Assembly (NCBI GenBank): GCA_944325965.1
Contig: CALVCB010000008.1
Span: 1-47,235, forward strand
DNA: 47,235 bases
Direction of reading: 5' to 3'
Source of the DNA: an uncultured Bacteroidales bacterium
Lineage (GTDB): Bacteria > Bacteroidota > Bacteroidia > Bacteroidales > UBA932
Positions 1-8,653 of this stretch are shown in pieces. A model generated the notes under the pieces. The model made no database searches, was not told where the DNA came from, and saw only the letters and a program-made list of their open reading frames with translations. The stretch's first letter is position 1. Each line of letters begins with the position of its first letter. A program made the position numbers and the translations under genes.

Positions 1-284
1 GGGACAAGGGCGGACAGTATCTGCCCCCTGTCCCCGAGCGTCAGCCCATCGGGCTTTCTGACCACAGCCAGCACAGGGGAGGGGGATGACAGGGTGGAGA
101 TGCGTGACATCGCCTCCTGCCCGATTTCCTCTGTCCTGTATATTGCCTCTATGTGGAAAGCCGATTCCCTGGCTTCTGAAACCATCTTTTCCCCTTCCAC
201 GGTGAACAGCCCCTCCTGGTCCCTGAACTTCTTGACCGAAAAGGACCTGATGCGTTTGATTTCGTTGTTCGATATTCCTGGCAT
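1..284 (-). CDS. TrmH/SpoU-family RNA 2'-O-methyltransferase, N-terminal part (gene runs off the window)
   Basis: The reverse strand reads from an ATG at 284 through 94 codons to the window edge without a stop. The protein begins MPGISNNEIKRIRSF and continues with the pattern F-x-V-E-G-E-K-M-V-S-E-A, which is the substrate-binding N-terminal domain found before the SPOUT methyltransferase domain of TrmH-family rRNA/tRNA 2'-O-ribose methyltransferases. The catalytic SAM-knot domain would lie outside the window, so the target RNA cannot be named. An in-frame stop just upstream of the ATG fixes this start. It follows the decarboxylase gene by 56 bp on the same strand and may be co-transcribed with it. 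It is distinct from the RlmB-like gene at 40034. Confidence 0.75.
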   Translation of the reverse strand, partial: MPGISNNEIKRIRSFSVKKFRDQEGLFTVEGEKMVSEARESAFHIEAIYRTEEIGQEAMSRISTLSSPSPVLAVVRKPDGLTLGDRGQILSALV

Positions 285-340
285 GTGTATTCGTATGTCT
301 GGTCAGCAACTTGCCCGGACCGGAGTATCTGTTCCGGAAA

Positions 341-1735
341 TCAGTAGCCCAGGATCTTGAGCATGGACTTGTATGTCTGCTCCTTGCTGAAAAGCTTCGT
401 ACTGTAGTCCCCGTTCTCGTCCTTGTCTATGATGATATGCTTAGGCGCGGGCTGCAGGCAGTGCTGGATGCCGCCGTAGCCGGAAATGGACTCCTGGTAG
501 GCACCTGTGTGGAAGAACCCGATGTAAAGAGGGTCCTCACGGTCCTCCATTATCGGGAGGAAGATTGCATTTGCATGGGAATCCGCGTTATAATAGTCCT
601 GGCTGTCACATGTGAGGCCGCCGAGGAATACCCTCTGGTACTTCTCGTTCCATTTGTTTATGGGAAGAAGTATAAAACGCTGCTTGATACCCCATGTGTC
701 AGGCAGGGTGGTCATGAAGGAATTGTCTATCATGTACCAGCGCTCGCGGTCGTTTTGCTGCTTGATGTCGAGAATCTGGAATATCGTCGCCCCGGACTCC
801 CCGACGGTGAAGCTTCCGAACTCTGTAAAGATATTCGGCTCTGCCACTCCGCGCGAATTGCACATGGTCTTAATCTGCGAAATGATCTCTTCTGCCATAT
901 ACTCGTAGTCGAAATCCATCGCAAGCGAATTCTTGATAGGAAAGCCGCCTCCGATATTCAGAGAGTCCAGCTCCGGGCATATCATCTTCAGGTCGCAGTA
1001 TACGCTGACGCATTTCGCAAGCTCATTCCAGTAGTATGCCGTGTCGCGGATGCCCGTATTGATGAAGAAATGCAGCATCTTCAGGTGGAACTTTTCGCTC
1101 TTGCTTATCAGATTCTCATAGAACGGGAGGATGTCGCTGTATCGTATCCCGAGCCGCGAGGTGTAGAACTCGAAGTTCGGCTCTTCCTCAGAGGCGATGC
1201 GTATACCGAGGTTTGTCGGGACTTTCACTAGGGCGTCAAGGTCCTTGTATTCGTTCATGTTGTCCAGAACCGGGATGATGTTGTTCCAGCCGGAATTTGC
1301 AAAGTTTGCAATATTCTCGATGTAGGCCGGCTTCTTGAATCCGTTGCAGACGATATACAGATCCTTGTTCACGGCTCCCTCCGCCTCCAGGGCCTCAATC
1401 AGGTTCAGGTCAAATGCCGATGAGGTCTCGATATGGATGTCATTCTTGAGCGCCTCCCTGAGGACGAACTCGAAATGGGAGCTCTTGGTACAGTAGCAGT
1501 AGTGGTACCTGCCTTTGTAGTCGGCTTTCGCCATGGCGACGTTGAACATCCTTTTGGCCCTCTGTATCTGGGATGATATCTTCGGCAGATATGATATTTT
1601 AAGAGGTGTGCCATATTGGTTGATTATGTCCATCATGTTGATGTCATGGAAATAGAGTTCCCCGTCCTCTACTCTGAATTCATCCTGCGGAAACTCAAAT
1701 GTCTGGTCAATCAGATCAATGTACTTGTTCTTCAT
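341..1735 (-). CDS. Fold-III PLP-dependent decarboxylase, arginine decarboxylase-like (polyamine synthesis)
   Basis: A 464-residue protein of the alanine-racemase/ornithine-decarboxylase fold. The lysine in YCYCTKSSHFEF (about residue 83) is the expected Schiff-base lysine, the glycine loop LNIGGGFP binds the cofactor phosphate, and CDSQDYY near the C-terminus matches the Cys-x-x-x-Asp substrate-binding motif of basic amino acid decarboxylases. It is much shorter than the ~630-residue SpeA of enterobacteria and Bacteroides, but fits the ~460-residue enzyme that Bacteroidota genomes usually annotate as arginine decarboxylase. The expected reaction is arginine to agmatine and CO2, feeding spermidine synthesis. 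No agmatinase or other polyamine gene is nearby. Substrate specificity (arginine, ornithine, carboxyspermidine) is inferred, not shown. A promoter-like -7 element lies at 1811-1818. Confidence 0.8.
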   Translation of the reverse strand: MKNKYIDLIDQTFEFPQDEFRVEDGELYFHDINMMDIINQYGTPLKISYLPKISSQIQRAKRMFNVAMAKADYKGRYHYCYCTKSSHFEFVLREALKNDIHIETSSAFDLNLIEALEAEGAVNKDLYIVCNGFKKPAYIENIANFANSGWNNIIPVLDNMNEYKDLDALVKVPTNLGIRIASEEEPNFEFYTSRLGIRYSDILPFYENLISKSEKFHLKMLHFFINTGIRDTAYYWNELAKCVSVYCDLKMICPELDSLNIGGGFPIKNSLAMDFDYEYMAEEIISQIKTMCNSRGVAEPNIFTEFGSFTVGESGATIFQILDIKQQNDRERWYMIDNSFMTTLPDTWGIKQRFILLPINKWNEKYQRVFLGGLTCDSQDYYNADSHANAIFLPIMEDREDPLYIGFFHTGAYQESISGYGGIQHCLQPAPKHIIIDKDENGDYSTKLFSKEQTYKSMLKILGY

Positions 1736-1810
1736 TTGTACCGAAGCGGTTTGATTACATTAAAACATAAACAATACATCCGACTGTGACGGATTGTCAA
1801 AATCGCGGTG

Positions 1811-1818
1811 CAAATATA
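1811..1818 (-). promoter_or_regulatory. Bacteroidota -7 element for the decarboxylase gene
   Basis: On the minus strand this reads TATATTTG, an exact match to the Bacteroidota -7 consensus TAnnTTTG, 76 bp before the start codon. A clear TTTG -33 element at 19-22 bp spacing is not visible, so only the -7 half is supported. It lies in the 173-bp region shared with the divergent tamL promoter. Confidence 0.4.
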
Positions 1819-1858
1819 TCACTTATATCCATAGTTTCTAATATTTGATCCAAAAAAT

Positions 1859-1889
1859 ATTGAAATATGACTTAATTGAGATAAATTTG
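1859..1889 (+). promoter_or_regulatory. Bacteroidota sigma-ABfr-type promoter for tamL
   Basis: ATTG (1859-1862) stands 19 bp before TAAATTTG (1882-1889), close to the TTTG-N19-21-TAnnTTTG pattern of Bacteroidota vegetative promoters. The predicted transcript starts within about 15 bases of the tamL ATG at 1909, so the leader is very short. Confidence 0.5.
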
Positions 1890-1908
1890 CAGGATATGCC
1901 TGTCCGGA

Positions 1909-4092
1909 ATGGGAAGTTCACTGCGTCTAATATCCGTCTTTGCTGCTGCCGTTACGCTTGTTTCGTGCAGCACCACGCGTGTCCTTCAGGACGGGGAGTA
2001 CCGGCTGCAGAAGAACACCGTGGAGGTGACCAACGACAGGAAGTTCAACGCCAGAGGCATAGAACCGTACATAAAGCAGAAGCCGAATTCAACCTTTTTC
2101 GGATGGAATCCTTTCCTGAACCTGTACAACTGGTCCAACGGCAAGGACAAGGGGTGGGATAAATTCGTGCAGAAGATAGGCGTTGCACCTGTGGTATACG
2201 ACCCGGACCTGGTGGAAAGCTCGATAGAAAACATAGGCAACCACCTGGAATATTTGGGATACTACCATTCCGGGGTCAGAAGCGAGATTGAGGTCAAGAA
2301 AAGAAGGGTGAAGGTAAAATACCTGGTCACCCTAGGTGACAGGATACCCATAAGCAGGATAGAGTATGTGATCCCCGAAGGGGAGATAAGGGACGAGTTC
2401 ATGAAAGACACGGCCTCCGTAACGATAAAGCCGGGGTCATGGCTTTCAGAGGCTGCTCTGGAGGCGGAAAGCGACCGCTCAAGCAGGTATCTAAGGGACA
2501 AGGGTTTCTACGGCTTTTCCAAGAATTACTATTTCTTCGAGGCAGATACTCTGGCCGTTCCCGATTCCGCATACCTGCAGATGAGCATCCGCAACTATAC
2601 CAGGAACGAAACTCCGCGTGAAGCCCGTCCGCTGCGCAAGTTCTATATTGGTGATGTGAGCATTTCTCTCCCTAAAAGCCTGAAATTCAGGGAAAGCATC
2701 CTGACCAACCTGAATACCATAATCCCGGGCGGCCTGTACAGGGAGAGAGATGTCAGCAGCACGTATTCCAGGCTTTCCGCCCTCAATGTGTTCAGCAGTG
2801 TGAACATCGAGATGAACCAGACTGACACGAATATCGTGGACTGCAGCATCAACCTGACACAGTCCAAGCTGCAGGGTTTTAAGCTGAATCTGGAAGGCTC
2901 ATCAAACTCTACAGGGCTCCTGGGCATATCCCCGCAGCTTTCCTATTACCACAAGAACATCTTCAGGGGAGGGGAATGGCTCAACCTGAGTTTCATGGGG
3001 AATTTCCAGTTCAGGTTCAATGACGATGTCCGCTCCACAGAATTCGGCGTCTCCGCCGGGATAAGCTTCCCTAAATTCCTCTTCCTGCCATACAGGCTGT
3101 TCAAGGGGGCCGTTCCCAGGACCGAGGTAAACATTTCATACAACTACCAGAACCGGCCGGAGTACACCAGGAACATCATTTCCACGTCACTGCTCTTCAA
3201 CGGCACTGTCGGTTCCAGGATGTTTTACCAGCTCTACCCGCTGCAGCTCAATATAGTACGGCTCTTCAACCTGAATTCCGCCTTCTTCAAAAACCTCGAA
3301 TCAGACCCGTTCATGAGGAACGCATACCAGGACCATTTTGACCTGGGCCTCGGAGGGAATTTGTACTATACGACAAACGCGGAGGTAGTGCCCAAGACAT
3401 CATTTTTCTATTCGAGACTCCAGTTCGACATTGCGGGAAACCTGCTCAGCGCATTCAGACCCCTCATGGAGAAGGACGGGAGCGGCTCGGGAATGATATG
3501 GAACACACCATATTCCCAGTATGTGCGGGCCGAATTCCAGGTCGGCAGGACATGGCGGTTCGGCAAGAACAACGGACAGGCCATAGCCACAAGGTTCCTG
3601 ATCGGGGCCGGGAAGGCATACGGCAATTCAAATGCCCTGCCTTTTGAAAAGCATTTCTATTCAGGTGGGGCGAACAGTCTCCGCGGATGGCAGGCCAGGA
3701 CTGTTGGACCCGGCCTGGCTCCGATGGACAGCACATTCATTATTCCGAATCAGACGGGCGACATGAAACTTGAAACGAATATTGAATACCGCTTCCATCT
3801 CGGCTGGAAACTTGGCGGGGCCGTTTTCGTAGATGCCGGCAACGTCTGGTCGCTCAGAAGTACCGGCACGGAAGACAGCAGGCTTTCTTTACTGACATGG
3901 GACAATTTCAGCAAAGGCATAGCAATGAACTGGGGGATTGGGCTGCGCCTTGACCTTAACTTCCTGCTCCTGCGTGTCGACATGGGAATGAAACTGCACG
4001 ATCCGGCAAGGCAGACAAGATGGCTGCGTCCACAGGAATGGCTGCGCAGGGACGGATATGCCATACATTTCGGGGTAGGGTATCCGTTCTGA
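1909..4092 (+). CDS. tamL: TamL-type outer-membrane lipoprotein, BamA/TamA superfamily
   Basis: 727 residues. The N-terminus is a lipoprotein signal peptide with lipobox LVSC (Cys20), followed by POTRA-like repeats over roughly residues 30-330 and a 16-strand surface-antigen barrel that ends in phenylalanine (GVGYPF), the usual OMP recognition residue. The conserved loop-6 motif of Omp85 proteins is present as LRGW after HFYSGGANS. Bacteroidota carry a lipidated TamA relative called TamL that works with the periplasm-spanning TamB in outer-membrane assembly; this protein fits by lipobox, length and barrel. A tamB gene usually lies close by, but none is seen here. The gene has its own promoter and converges on rarA with only 29 bp between stops. 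BamA itself is unlikely, because that protein has a non-lipid signal peptide and five longer POTRAs. Confidence 0.85.
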   Translation: MGSSLRLISVFAAAVTLVSCSTTRVLQDGEYRLQKNTVEVTNDRKFNARGIEPYIKQKPNSTFFGWNPFLNLYNWSNGKDKGWDKFVQKIGVAPVVYDPDLVESSIENIGNHLEYLGYYHSGVRSEIEVKKRRVKVKYLVTLGDRIPISRIEYVIPEGEIRDEFMKDTASVTIKPGSWLSEAALEAESDRSSRYLRDKGFYGFSKNYYFFEADTLAVPDSAYLQMSIRNYTRNETPREARPLRKFYIGDVSISLPKSLKFRESILTNLNTIIPGGLYRERDVSSTYSRLSALNVFSSVNIEMNQTDTNIVDCSINLTQSKLQGFKLNLEGSSNSTGLLGISPQLSYYHKNIFRGGEWLNLSFMGNFQFRFNDDVRSTEFGVSAGISFPKFLFLPYRLFKGAVPRTEVNISYNYQNRPEYTRNIISTSLLFNGTVGSRMFYQLYPLQLNIVRLFNLNSAFFKNLESDPFMRNAYQDHFDLGLGGNLYYTTNAEVVPKTSFFYSRLQFDIAGNLLSAFRPLMEKDGSGSGMIWNTPYSQYVRAEFQVGRTWRFGKNNGQAIATRFLIGAGKAYGNSNALPFEKHFYSGGANSLRGWQARTVGPGLAPMDSTFIIPNQTGDMKLETNIEYRFHLGWKLGGAVFVDAGNVWSLRSTGTEDSRLSLLTWDNFSKGIAMNWGIGLRLDLNFLLLRVDMGMKLHDPARQTRWLRPQEWLRRDGYAIHFGVGYPF

Positions 4093-4121
4093 CCCGTTCT
4101 CTGGAACTGAACCCAGTCCTT

Positions 4122-5432
4122 TCAATATCCGTATTTGTTCCACAACGACGACAGGCGTATGCGCATCTCGGCCTCTTTCCTGTTGTCGGCAGGTTCGTAG
4201 AATCTGGTCCCCGCCAGATCGGAAGGCATGAATTCCAGCTCGGCGAAATGCCCCGGATAGTCATGCGCATATTTATACCCGTCGGCATATCCGAGTTCTT
4301 CCATGAGTTTTGTCGGTGCATTGCGCAGATACAGGGGCACCTGTGAAGTCTGCGTCTTTGAAGCCATGTCCATAGCGTTGTTGATGGCCATGTACGCCGA
4401 ATTGCTTTTCTGCGAACAGGCCAGATAAATGGCAGTTTCCGACAGCGGAATCCTTGCTTCCGGCATGCCTATGTTATGGACAATCTGAAAACATGAATTG
4501 GCCAGCAGGAGCGCATTGGGATTGGCAAGTCCGATGTCCTCGGCCGCCAGAATGCAAAGCCGCCTGGCGATGAAAAGCGGGTCCTCGCCGCCGACGAGCA
4601 TGCGCCCGAGATAATACACGGCGGCATTTGGGTCAGATCCCCTTATGCTCTTGATGAAAGCGGATATGATGTCATAGTGCATCTCTCCGCCCTTGTCATA
4701 TATGGCCATGTTTTCCTGTATGCAGGAAGTAACCGAAGTATTGTCTATTATAACCGGCTTACCGGCAGGAGAGGAACCTGTTACGATTTCAAGTATATTG
4801 AGCAGTTTCCTGGCATCCCCTCCGCTGTAGCGGAACAGGGCTTCGGTTTCCTGTACCCTGATATCCATATTTTTAAGGAGCACGTCGGTCTTTACTGCCT
4901 TTTCAAGCAGCTCCTGAAGATCGGCCGCCTCCAGGCTTTTCAGCACAAACACCTGACAGCGGGAGAGCAGCGGGGAATTGACCTCGAATGACGGATTTTC
5001 GGTAGTGGCTCCGATAAGGACTACCGTTCCGTCCTCCACCGCACCGAGAAGGGCATCCTGCTGCGACTTGTTGAACCTGTGGATTTCATCGATGAATAGT
5101 ACAGGCGCCGCTCCGGAAGAAAATACCGACCCTGACCGGGCCTTTTCAATCACTTCCCTGACCTCCCTGACCCCGGCACTTACGGCTGAAAGCGTAAAGA
5201 ATTCCCTGTGCATGCTTCGGGACACTATCCTGGCCAGCGTAGTCTTGCCCACGCCCGGCGGTCCCCACAGAATGAAGGAAGTAAGATTGCCTGTCTCTAT
5301 CATGTTCCTTATGACGCCTCCGGGGCCCACAAGGTGTTTCTGCCCCGCATATCCGTCAAGGTCATGAGGCCTCATCCTCTCCGGAAGGGGAGGGAGCATG
5401 CGGCTACGTCCGATATTTTCTGCATTATCCAT
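4122..5432 (-). CDS. rarA: Replication-associated recombination AAA+ ATPase RarA (MgsA)
   Basis: 436 residues from the ATG at 5432 (MDNAENIGRSRMLPP). The reading frame stays open for 70 more codons upstream, but that stretch lacks family similarity and runs into lrgB. Walker A is GPPGVGKT (about residues 57-64), Walker B LFIDE (112-116), followed by the sensor region GATTENPSFEVNSPLLSR that is highly typical of RarA/MgsA and human WRNIP1. The C-terminal half matches the tetramerisation region (DIGLANPNAL, SYLAxN-like helices). RarA acts at stalled replication forks with SSB and RecA, opening DNA ends and remodelling gaps. It lies 68 bp after lrgB on the same strand and may be read through from the lrgAB transcript. 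Convergent with tamL. Confidence 0.93.
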   Translation of the reverse strand: MDNAENIGRSRMLPPLPERMRPHDLDGYAGQKHLVGPGGVIRNMIETGNLTSFILWGPPGVGKTTLARIVSRSMHREFFTLSAVSAGVREVREVIEKARSGSVFSSGAAPVLFIDEIHRFNKSQQDALLGAVEDGTVVLIGATTENPSFEVNSPLLSRCQVFVLKSLEAADLQELLEKAVKTDVLLKNMDIRVQETEALFRYSGGDARKLLNILEIVTGSSPAGKPVIIDNTSVTSCIQENMAIYDKGGEMHYDIISAFIKSIRGSDPNAAVYYLGRMLVGGEDPLFIARRLCILAAEDIGLANPNALLLANSCFQIVHNIGMPEARIPLSETAIYLACSQKSNSAYMAINNAMDMASKTQTSQVPLYLRNAPTKLMEELGYADGYKYAHDYPGHFAELEFMPSDLAGTRFYEPADNRKEAEMRIRLSSLWNKYGY

Positions 5433-5500
5433 ATTCCTTAAATAAAATGCTGCGGCCCTGGCTGTGCCGGAATTGTGCAAAATGCGCCTAAAGGTAGGAA

Positions 5501-6208
5501 TTAAATCGGGAATATCATATTGAACAGTGGAACGGCAACTGCGGTCATTATTCCCATCAGGGCGATCGCCAGTCCGCTGACAGCGCCTTCTACGGCACCG
5601 AGTTCTATCGCCTTGGAAGTGCCCAGACCATGCGAGCAGCATCCCAGCGCCAGTCCCTTGGCAACAGGGGTTTCAATATGGAACATCCTGATTATCAGAG
5701 GTCCGAATACGGTCCCGATGAATCCGCACAGGATAACGGTCACTGCTGCAAGTGACACATCGCCGCCGAGAGAGGCCGTGATGTCCATGGCAATCGGGGT
5801 AGTGACCGACTTGGCTTCCATGGATCTTACGAACAAATCGTCAAGACCGAAAAACCTGCACAGGAAATACACGCTGCCCACCCCGACAAGACTCCCGGTA
5901 AAGACCGATGCCAGGATTGAGAGCAGATGTTTCCTGATGGTTTCAAGGTGGTCGTACATCAGAAGCCCGAGCGATACTACGCTGGGGCCGAGGAGGAAAT
6001 CTATCATTTTATTCGCTCCTATATAGAACTGTACGGATGTTCCTGTGAATTTAAGTACGGCGGCTATCACCGGAATGCATATAAGGAACGGATGGAGCAG
6101 TGACAGCCCCGACTTCTTCTTGACCCATACGCCGAGAAGGTATGACCCGAGGGTCAGTGCCAGCATAAACGGCACGTTATGTATAAGGTTCTCCATAATC
6201 CGGTTCAT
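5501..6208 (-). CDS. lrgB: LrgB-family membrane protein (holin/antiholin-like or glycolate/pyruvate transport partner)
   Basis: 235 residues, about six or seven hydrophobic segments. The conserved LrgB signature is seen in EAKSVTTPIAMDI and in ALGCCSHGLGTSKAIELG. The start at 6208 is chosen because its ATG overlaps the lrgA stop as ATGA, the usual arrangement for translational coupling; an internal ATG at 6196 is an alternative. LrgA and LrgB form a two-part membrane complex. Bacterial members have been linked to murein hydrolase control and to pyruvate uptake, while the plant fusion PLGG1 exports glycolate and glycerate. Its position divergent from pyruvate kinase would fit a pyruvate-transport role, but this is inference. 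Confidence 0.88.
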   Translation of the reverse strand: MNRIMENLIHNVPFMLALTLGSYLLGVWVKKKSGLSLLHPFLICIPVIAAVLKFTGTSVQFYIGANKMIDFLLGPSVVSLGLLMYDHLETIRKHLLSILASVFTGSLVGVGSVYFLCRFFGLDDLFVRSMEAKSVTTPIAMDITASLGGDVSLAAVTVILCGFIGTVFGPLIIRMFHIETPVAKGLALGCCSHGLGTSKAIELGAVEGAVSGLAIALMGIMTAVAVPLFNMIFPI

Positions 6209-6570
6209 CTTTTTCTGCCGGAGAGTCTTTTCCCGGCCTTCATAAGCCAATCCTGCATCAGTCCCGAAGTGACAAGCACCAGCAGGGTGGAAATGAAGGT
6301 AACGCCGACCCAGCCCGTGAAACTTGAACGGATCAGCCCCCACTGTTCCATGACTCCCAGCGACGCGGGAATAAAGAATACGGTCATGTTCCCGGTAAGG
6401 AATTCCGCAACCTGCCTGATGCGCTCCGGCCTGACGAGCCTGAACACAAGCGAAAAGAAAAGCAGCAGCATGCCTATGACGCTGCCCGGTATAAGATGCC
6501 CTGTAAGGGCTGAGACCGCATTACCCAGTACATAATAGAGGATAATGATGAAAACACCGCTGATAACCAT
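6205..6570 (-). CDS. lrgA: LrgA/CidA-family membrane protein
   Basis: 121 residues from the ATG at 6570, about the family's normal length, with four hydrophobic segments and the conserved core HLIPGSVIGMLLLF and the FIPASLGVM pattern typical of LrgA/CidA. A longer version starting at 6627 is possible, but its extra 19 residues are polar and a minus-strand promoter-like box (CGAAAATA on the plus strand, 6592-6599) would lie inside it, so the shorter form is preferred. The stop overlaps lrgB by four bases. LrgA is the small partner of LrgB. The gene is divergent from pyk, with only 72 bp between the two start codons. Confidence 0.85.
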   Translation of the reverse strand: MVISGVFIIILYYVLGNAVSALTGHLIPGSVIGMLLLFFSLVFRLVRPERIRQVAEFLTGNMTVFFIPASLGVMEQWGLIRSSFTGWVGVTFISTLLVLVTSGLMQDWLMKAGKRLSGRKR

Positions 6571-6581
6571 TTCGAAATAAT

Positions 6582-6610
6582 TTTGAGGGCGCGAAAATAC
6601 AATATTTTTG
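6582..6610 (+). promoter_or_regulatory. Probable pyk promoter in the lrgA-pyk divergent region
   Basis: TTTG (6582-6585), a 17-bp spacer and TATTTTTG (6603-6610) match the Bacteroidota -33/-7 elements, with a slightly short spacer. The start codon lies 33 bp downstream, with AGGAAG at 6631 as a possible ribosome-binding site. The box overlaps a minus-strand -7-like element for lrgA, so the two promoters share the same 72 bp. Confidence 0.4.
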
Positions 6611-6642
6611 TTAAATTCGCGGGTCAAATAAGGAAGAATACA

Positions 6643-8046
6643 ATGATAGCAAAGAAAACCAAGATAATCTGTACCATTTCAGACATAAATTGCGATCCGT
6701 ACTTTCTGCGGAAACTCTACCAGAACGGCATGAATGTAGTCCGGATAAATTCCGCTCACGCAAGTCTGGAAGGTGCGCAGAAAATAGTTGACAATGTACG
6801 TTCCGTCTCGGACAGGATCGGGATTCTCGTGGATACCAAAGGTCCGGAAGTCCGTCTTACGGACATGGAGTCTGCCGTCGGTTTCGTGGTAAAGGAAGGA
6901 GACTGGATAGAAATCCACAACGGACCTGACAGGCTATGCAATTCCAAGGTCCTCTATACCACCTGCGCCGAATTCGTGAAGGATGTGCCGGTAGGTGCCC
7001 ATGTACTCATCGACGACGGGTCCGTCGACCTGTTCGTTACAGGGAAGGAAAATGACAAGCTGCTGTGCGAGGTGCAGAACAGCGGGGTAATAAAGGGAAA
7101 GAAGAGCGTCAACGTCCCTAACGTGCATATTTCGCTTCCGGCCCTTTCGGAAAAGGACAGGAAATTTGTCAATTGGGCCATAGATGCCGATATAGACTTC
7201 ATTGCGCACTCATTCGTGAGAACAAAGGACGACCTTCTTGAAATCCAGGAGATTCTGGACAGCAGGAACAGCCATATCAAGATAATCTCCAAGATTGAGA
7301 ACCAGCAGGGGATTGACAACCTGTATGACATCCTGTCCTATTGCTACGGTGTCATGGTCGCAAGGGGAGACCTCGGGGTGGAGATTCCGGCCGAAAGGAT
7401 ACCGATTATACAGAAGCAGATGATACAGACCTGCCGCTCAAGGAAAAAGCCTGTTATAATCGCCACCCAAATGCTGCACAGCATGATTGAGAACCCGCGT
7501 CCTACAAGGGCTGAGGTGACAGATGTCGCCAACGCCATCTTCGAAAGTACGGATGCGATTATGCTCAGCGGTGAAACGGCGAGCGGGAAATATCCTGTAG
7601 AGGCTGTAAGGACAATGACAAAAATCGCAAGGGAAACCGAAAAATCACTGGGCATATCCCTTGATCTCAACCTCGATATGGTGATGAAGCCAATTGCCGC
7701 TGTCCTGGCGAAAAATCTTGTGGAGGCCACCCAGGAGCTTCCGGTTAAGGCGATTATATTTGATACATGGACCGGGCGCACAGGGCGCTATCTCGCTGAA
7801 TTCAGGCCCAAGGTGCCTATCTATGCCATGTGCTACAATGATTTTACCATGAGGGAGCTCGCCCTCTCATATGATGTGTACCCATATAAATTCGACATCC
7901 AGAAGAGCAAGGAGGATTTTGTCCGCAATGCGGTGAAGCTCCTTACAGAGGACGGTATGCTTGAGGAAGGGGACCTTGTCGGATTTATCGGAGGAAGCTT
8001 CAATGACGAGCTGGGGGCGACTTATATGGAGTTCAAGTATATATAG
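6643..8046 (+). CDS. pyk: Pyruvate kinase
   Basis: 467 residues from ATG 6643; in-frame codons upstream lie across the promoter and are rejected. The protein opens with KTKIICTISD, keeps NVVRINSAHAS (substrate-binding Arg and Asn), VDTKGPEVR, the catalytic region KIENQQGIDN and the signature MVARGDLGVEIP, followed by ATQMLHSMIENPRPTRAEV and IMLSGETASGKYP. It transfers phosphate from phosphoenolpyruvate to ADP in the cytoplasm, the last step of glycolysis. NSAHAS replaces the common NFSHG at the Mg/K site, a change often seen in Bacteroidota. The C-terminal effector domain is normal in length. The gene is followed by a GNAT gene 28 bp downstream and is divergent from lrgAB. Confidence 0.95.
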   Translation: MIAKKTKIICTISDINCDPYFLRKLYQNGMNVVRINSAHASLEGAQKIVDNVRSVSDRIGILVDTKGPEVRLTDMESAVGFVVKEGDWIEIHNGPDRLCNSKVLYTTCAEFVKDVPVGAHVLIDDGSVDLFVTGKENDKLLCEVQNSGVIKGKKSVNVPNVHISLPALSEKDRKFVNWAIDADIDFIAHSFVRTKDDLLEIQEILDSRNSHIKIISKIENQQGIDNLYDILSYCYGVMVARGDLGVEIPAERIPIIQKQMIQTCRSRKKPVIIATQMLHSMIENPRPTRAEVTDVANAIFESTDAIMLSGETASGKYPVEAVRTMTKIARETEKSLGISLDLNLDMVMKPIAAVLAKNLVEATQELPVKAIIFDTWTGRTGRYLAEFRPKVPIYAMCYNDFTMRELALSYDVYPYKFDIQKSKEDFVRNAVKLLTEDGMLEEGDLVGFIGGSFNDELGATYMEFKYI

Positions 8047-8074
8047 TATACATAAATTTTTTAACGGAAACAAT

Positions 8075-8647
8075 ATGGAAATCACAGTCAGAGACTGCAC
8101 AAAAGCTGATGCGCCGGCAGTGGCGTGGCTTGTCATGTCAGCATGGCCGGTTGAGGAATTCCTGGCCATGGACCCGTCAATGACACTCGACAGCCTCCAT
8201 GACCGTATCAAAAAATATGTCGAGGCGGAGAACACCCTGTACAGCTACAGGAACACGATTGTAGCTGTCGAAGGGAAAAAGGTATGCGGGGCCGTAAATG
8301 GATATGACGGAGCAATGTATGAAGAGCTCAAAAGACCAGTCATAGAAGACCTGTCCGGCTTCAGGGACTCACCAAACGATTTTTCGAAAGTAAAGGAGAC
8401 CGAAGCGGGAGAGTTTTATCTTGACTCCATTGGAGTCGATCCGTCTATGCGCTCACGCGGCATAGGATCCATGCTTTTCGAAGCGGCATTCGACAGGGCG
8501 AGGAAACTCGGATTCAGCAAGGTAGGTCTTATCGTGGATGTGGACAAGCCGAAAGCCGAAGCCCTCTATCTTCGTCTGGGGTTCACCCACGCAGGGTTGA
8601 AAGACTTTTTCGGCCATCAGATGAAACACATGCAGAAAGATGTGTGA
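8075..8647 (+). CDS. GNAT-family N-acetyltransferase
   Basis: 190 residues from ATG 8075 (MEITVRDCTKADAPAV). The acetyl-CoA-binding motif A is clear: LDSIGVDPSMRSRGIGS, with R126-x-x-G-x-G at residues 126-131, followed by the helix and the motif-B region EALYLRLGFTHAG. The substrate is not recognisable. The frame is open upstream into the end of pyk, but the GNAT domain begins at this methionine. It lies 28 bp after pyk and 6 bp before a small secreted protein gene, so it may be part of that transcript. Confidence 0.85.
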   Translation: MEITVRDCTKADAPAVAWLVMSAWPVEEFLAMDPSMTLDSLHDRIKKYVEAENTLYSYRNTIVAVEGKKVCGAVNGYDGAMYEELKRPVIEDLSGFRDSPNDFSKVKETEAGEFYLDSIGVDPSMRSRGIGSMLFEAAFDRARKLGFSKVGLIVDVDKPKAEALYLRLGFTHAGLKDFFGHQMKHMQKDV

Positions 8648-8653
8648 CAGCCA

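Noticed and set aside
311-1231. Long plus-strand open frame opposite the decarboxylase gene
   Set aside because: It is the antisense shadow of a well-conserved enzyme; no recognisable domain.
5433-5642. N-terminal extension of rarA by 70 codons
   Set aside because: Arg-rich low-quality sequence lying in the end of lrgB; RarA similarity begins at the ATG 5432.
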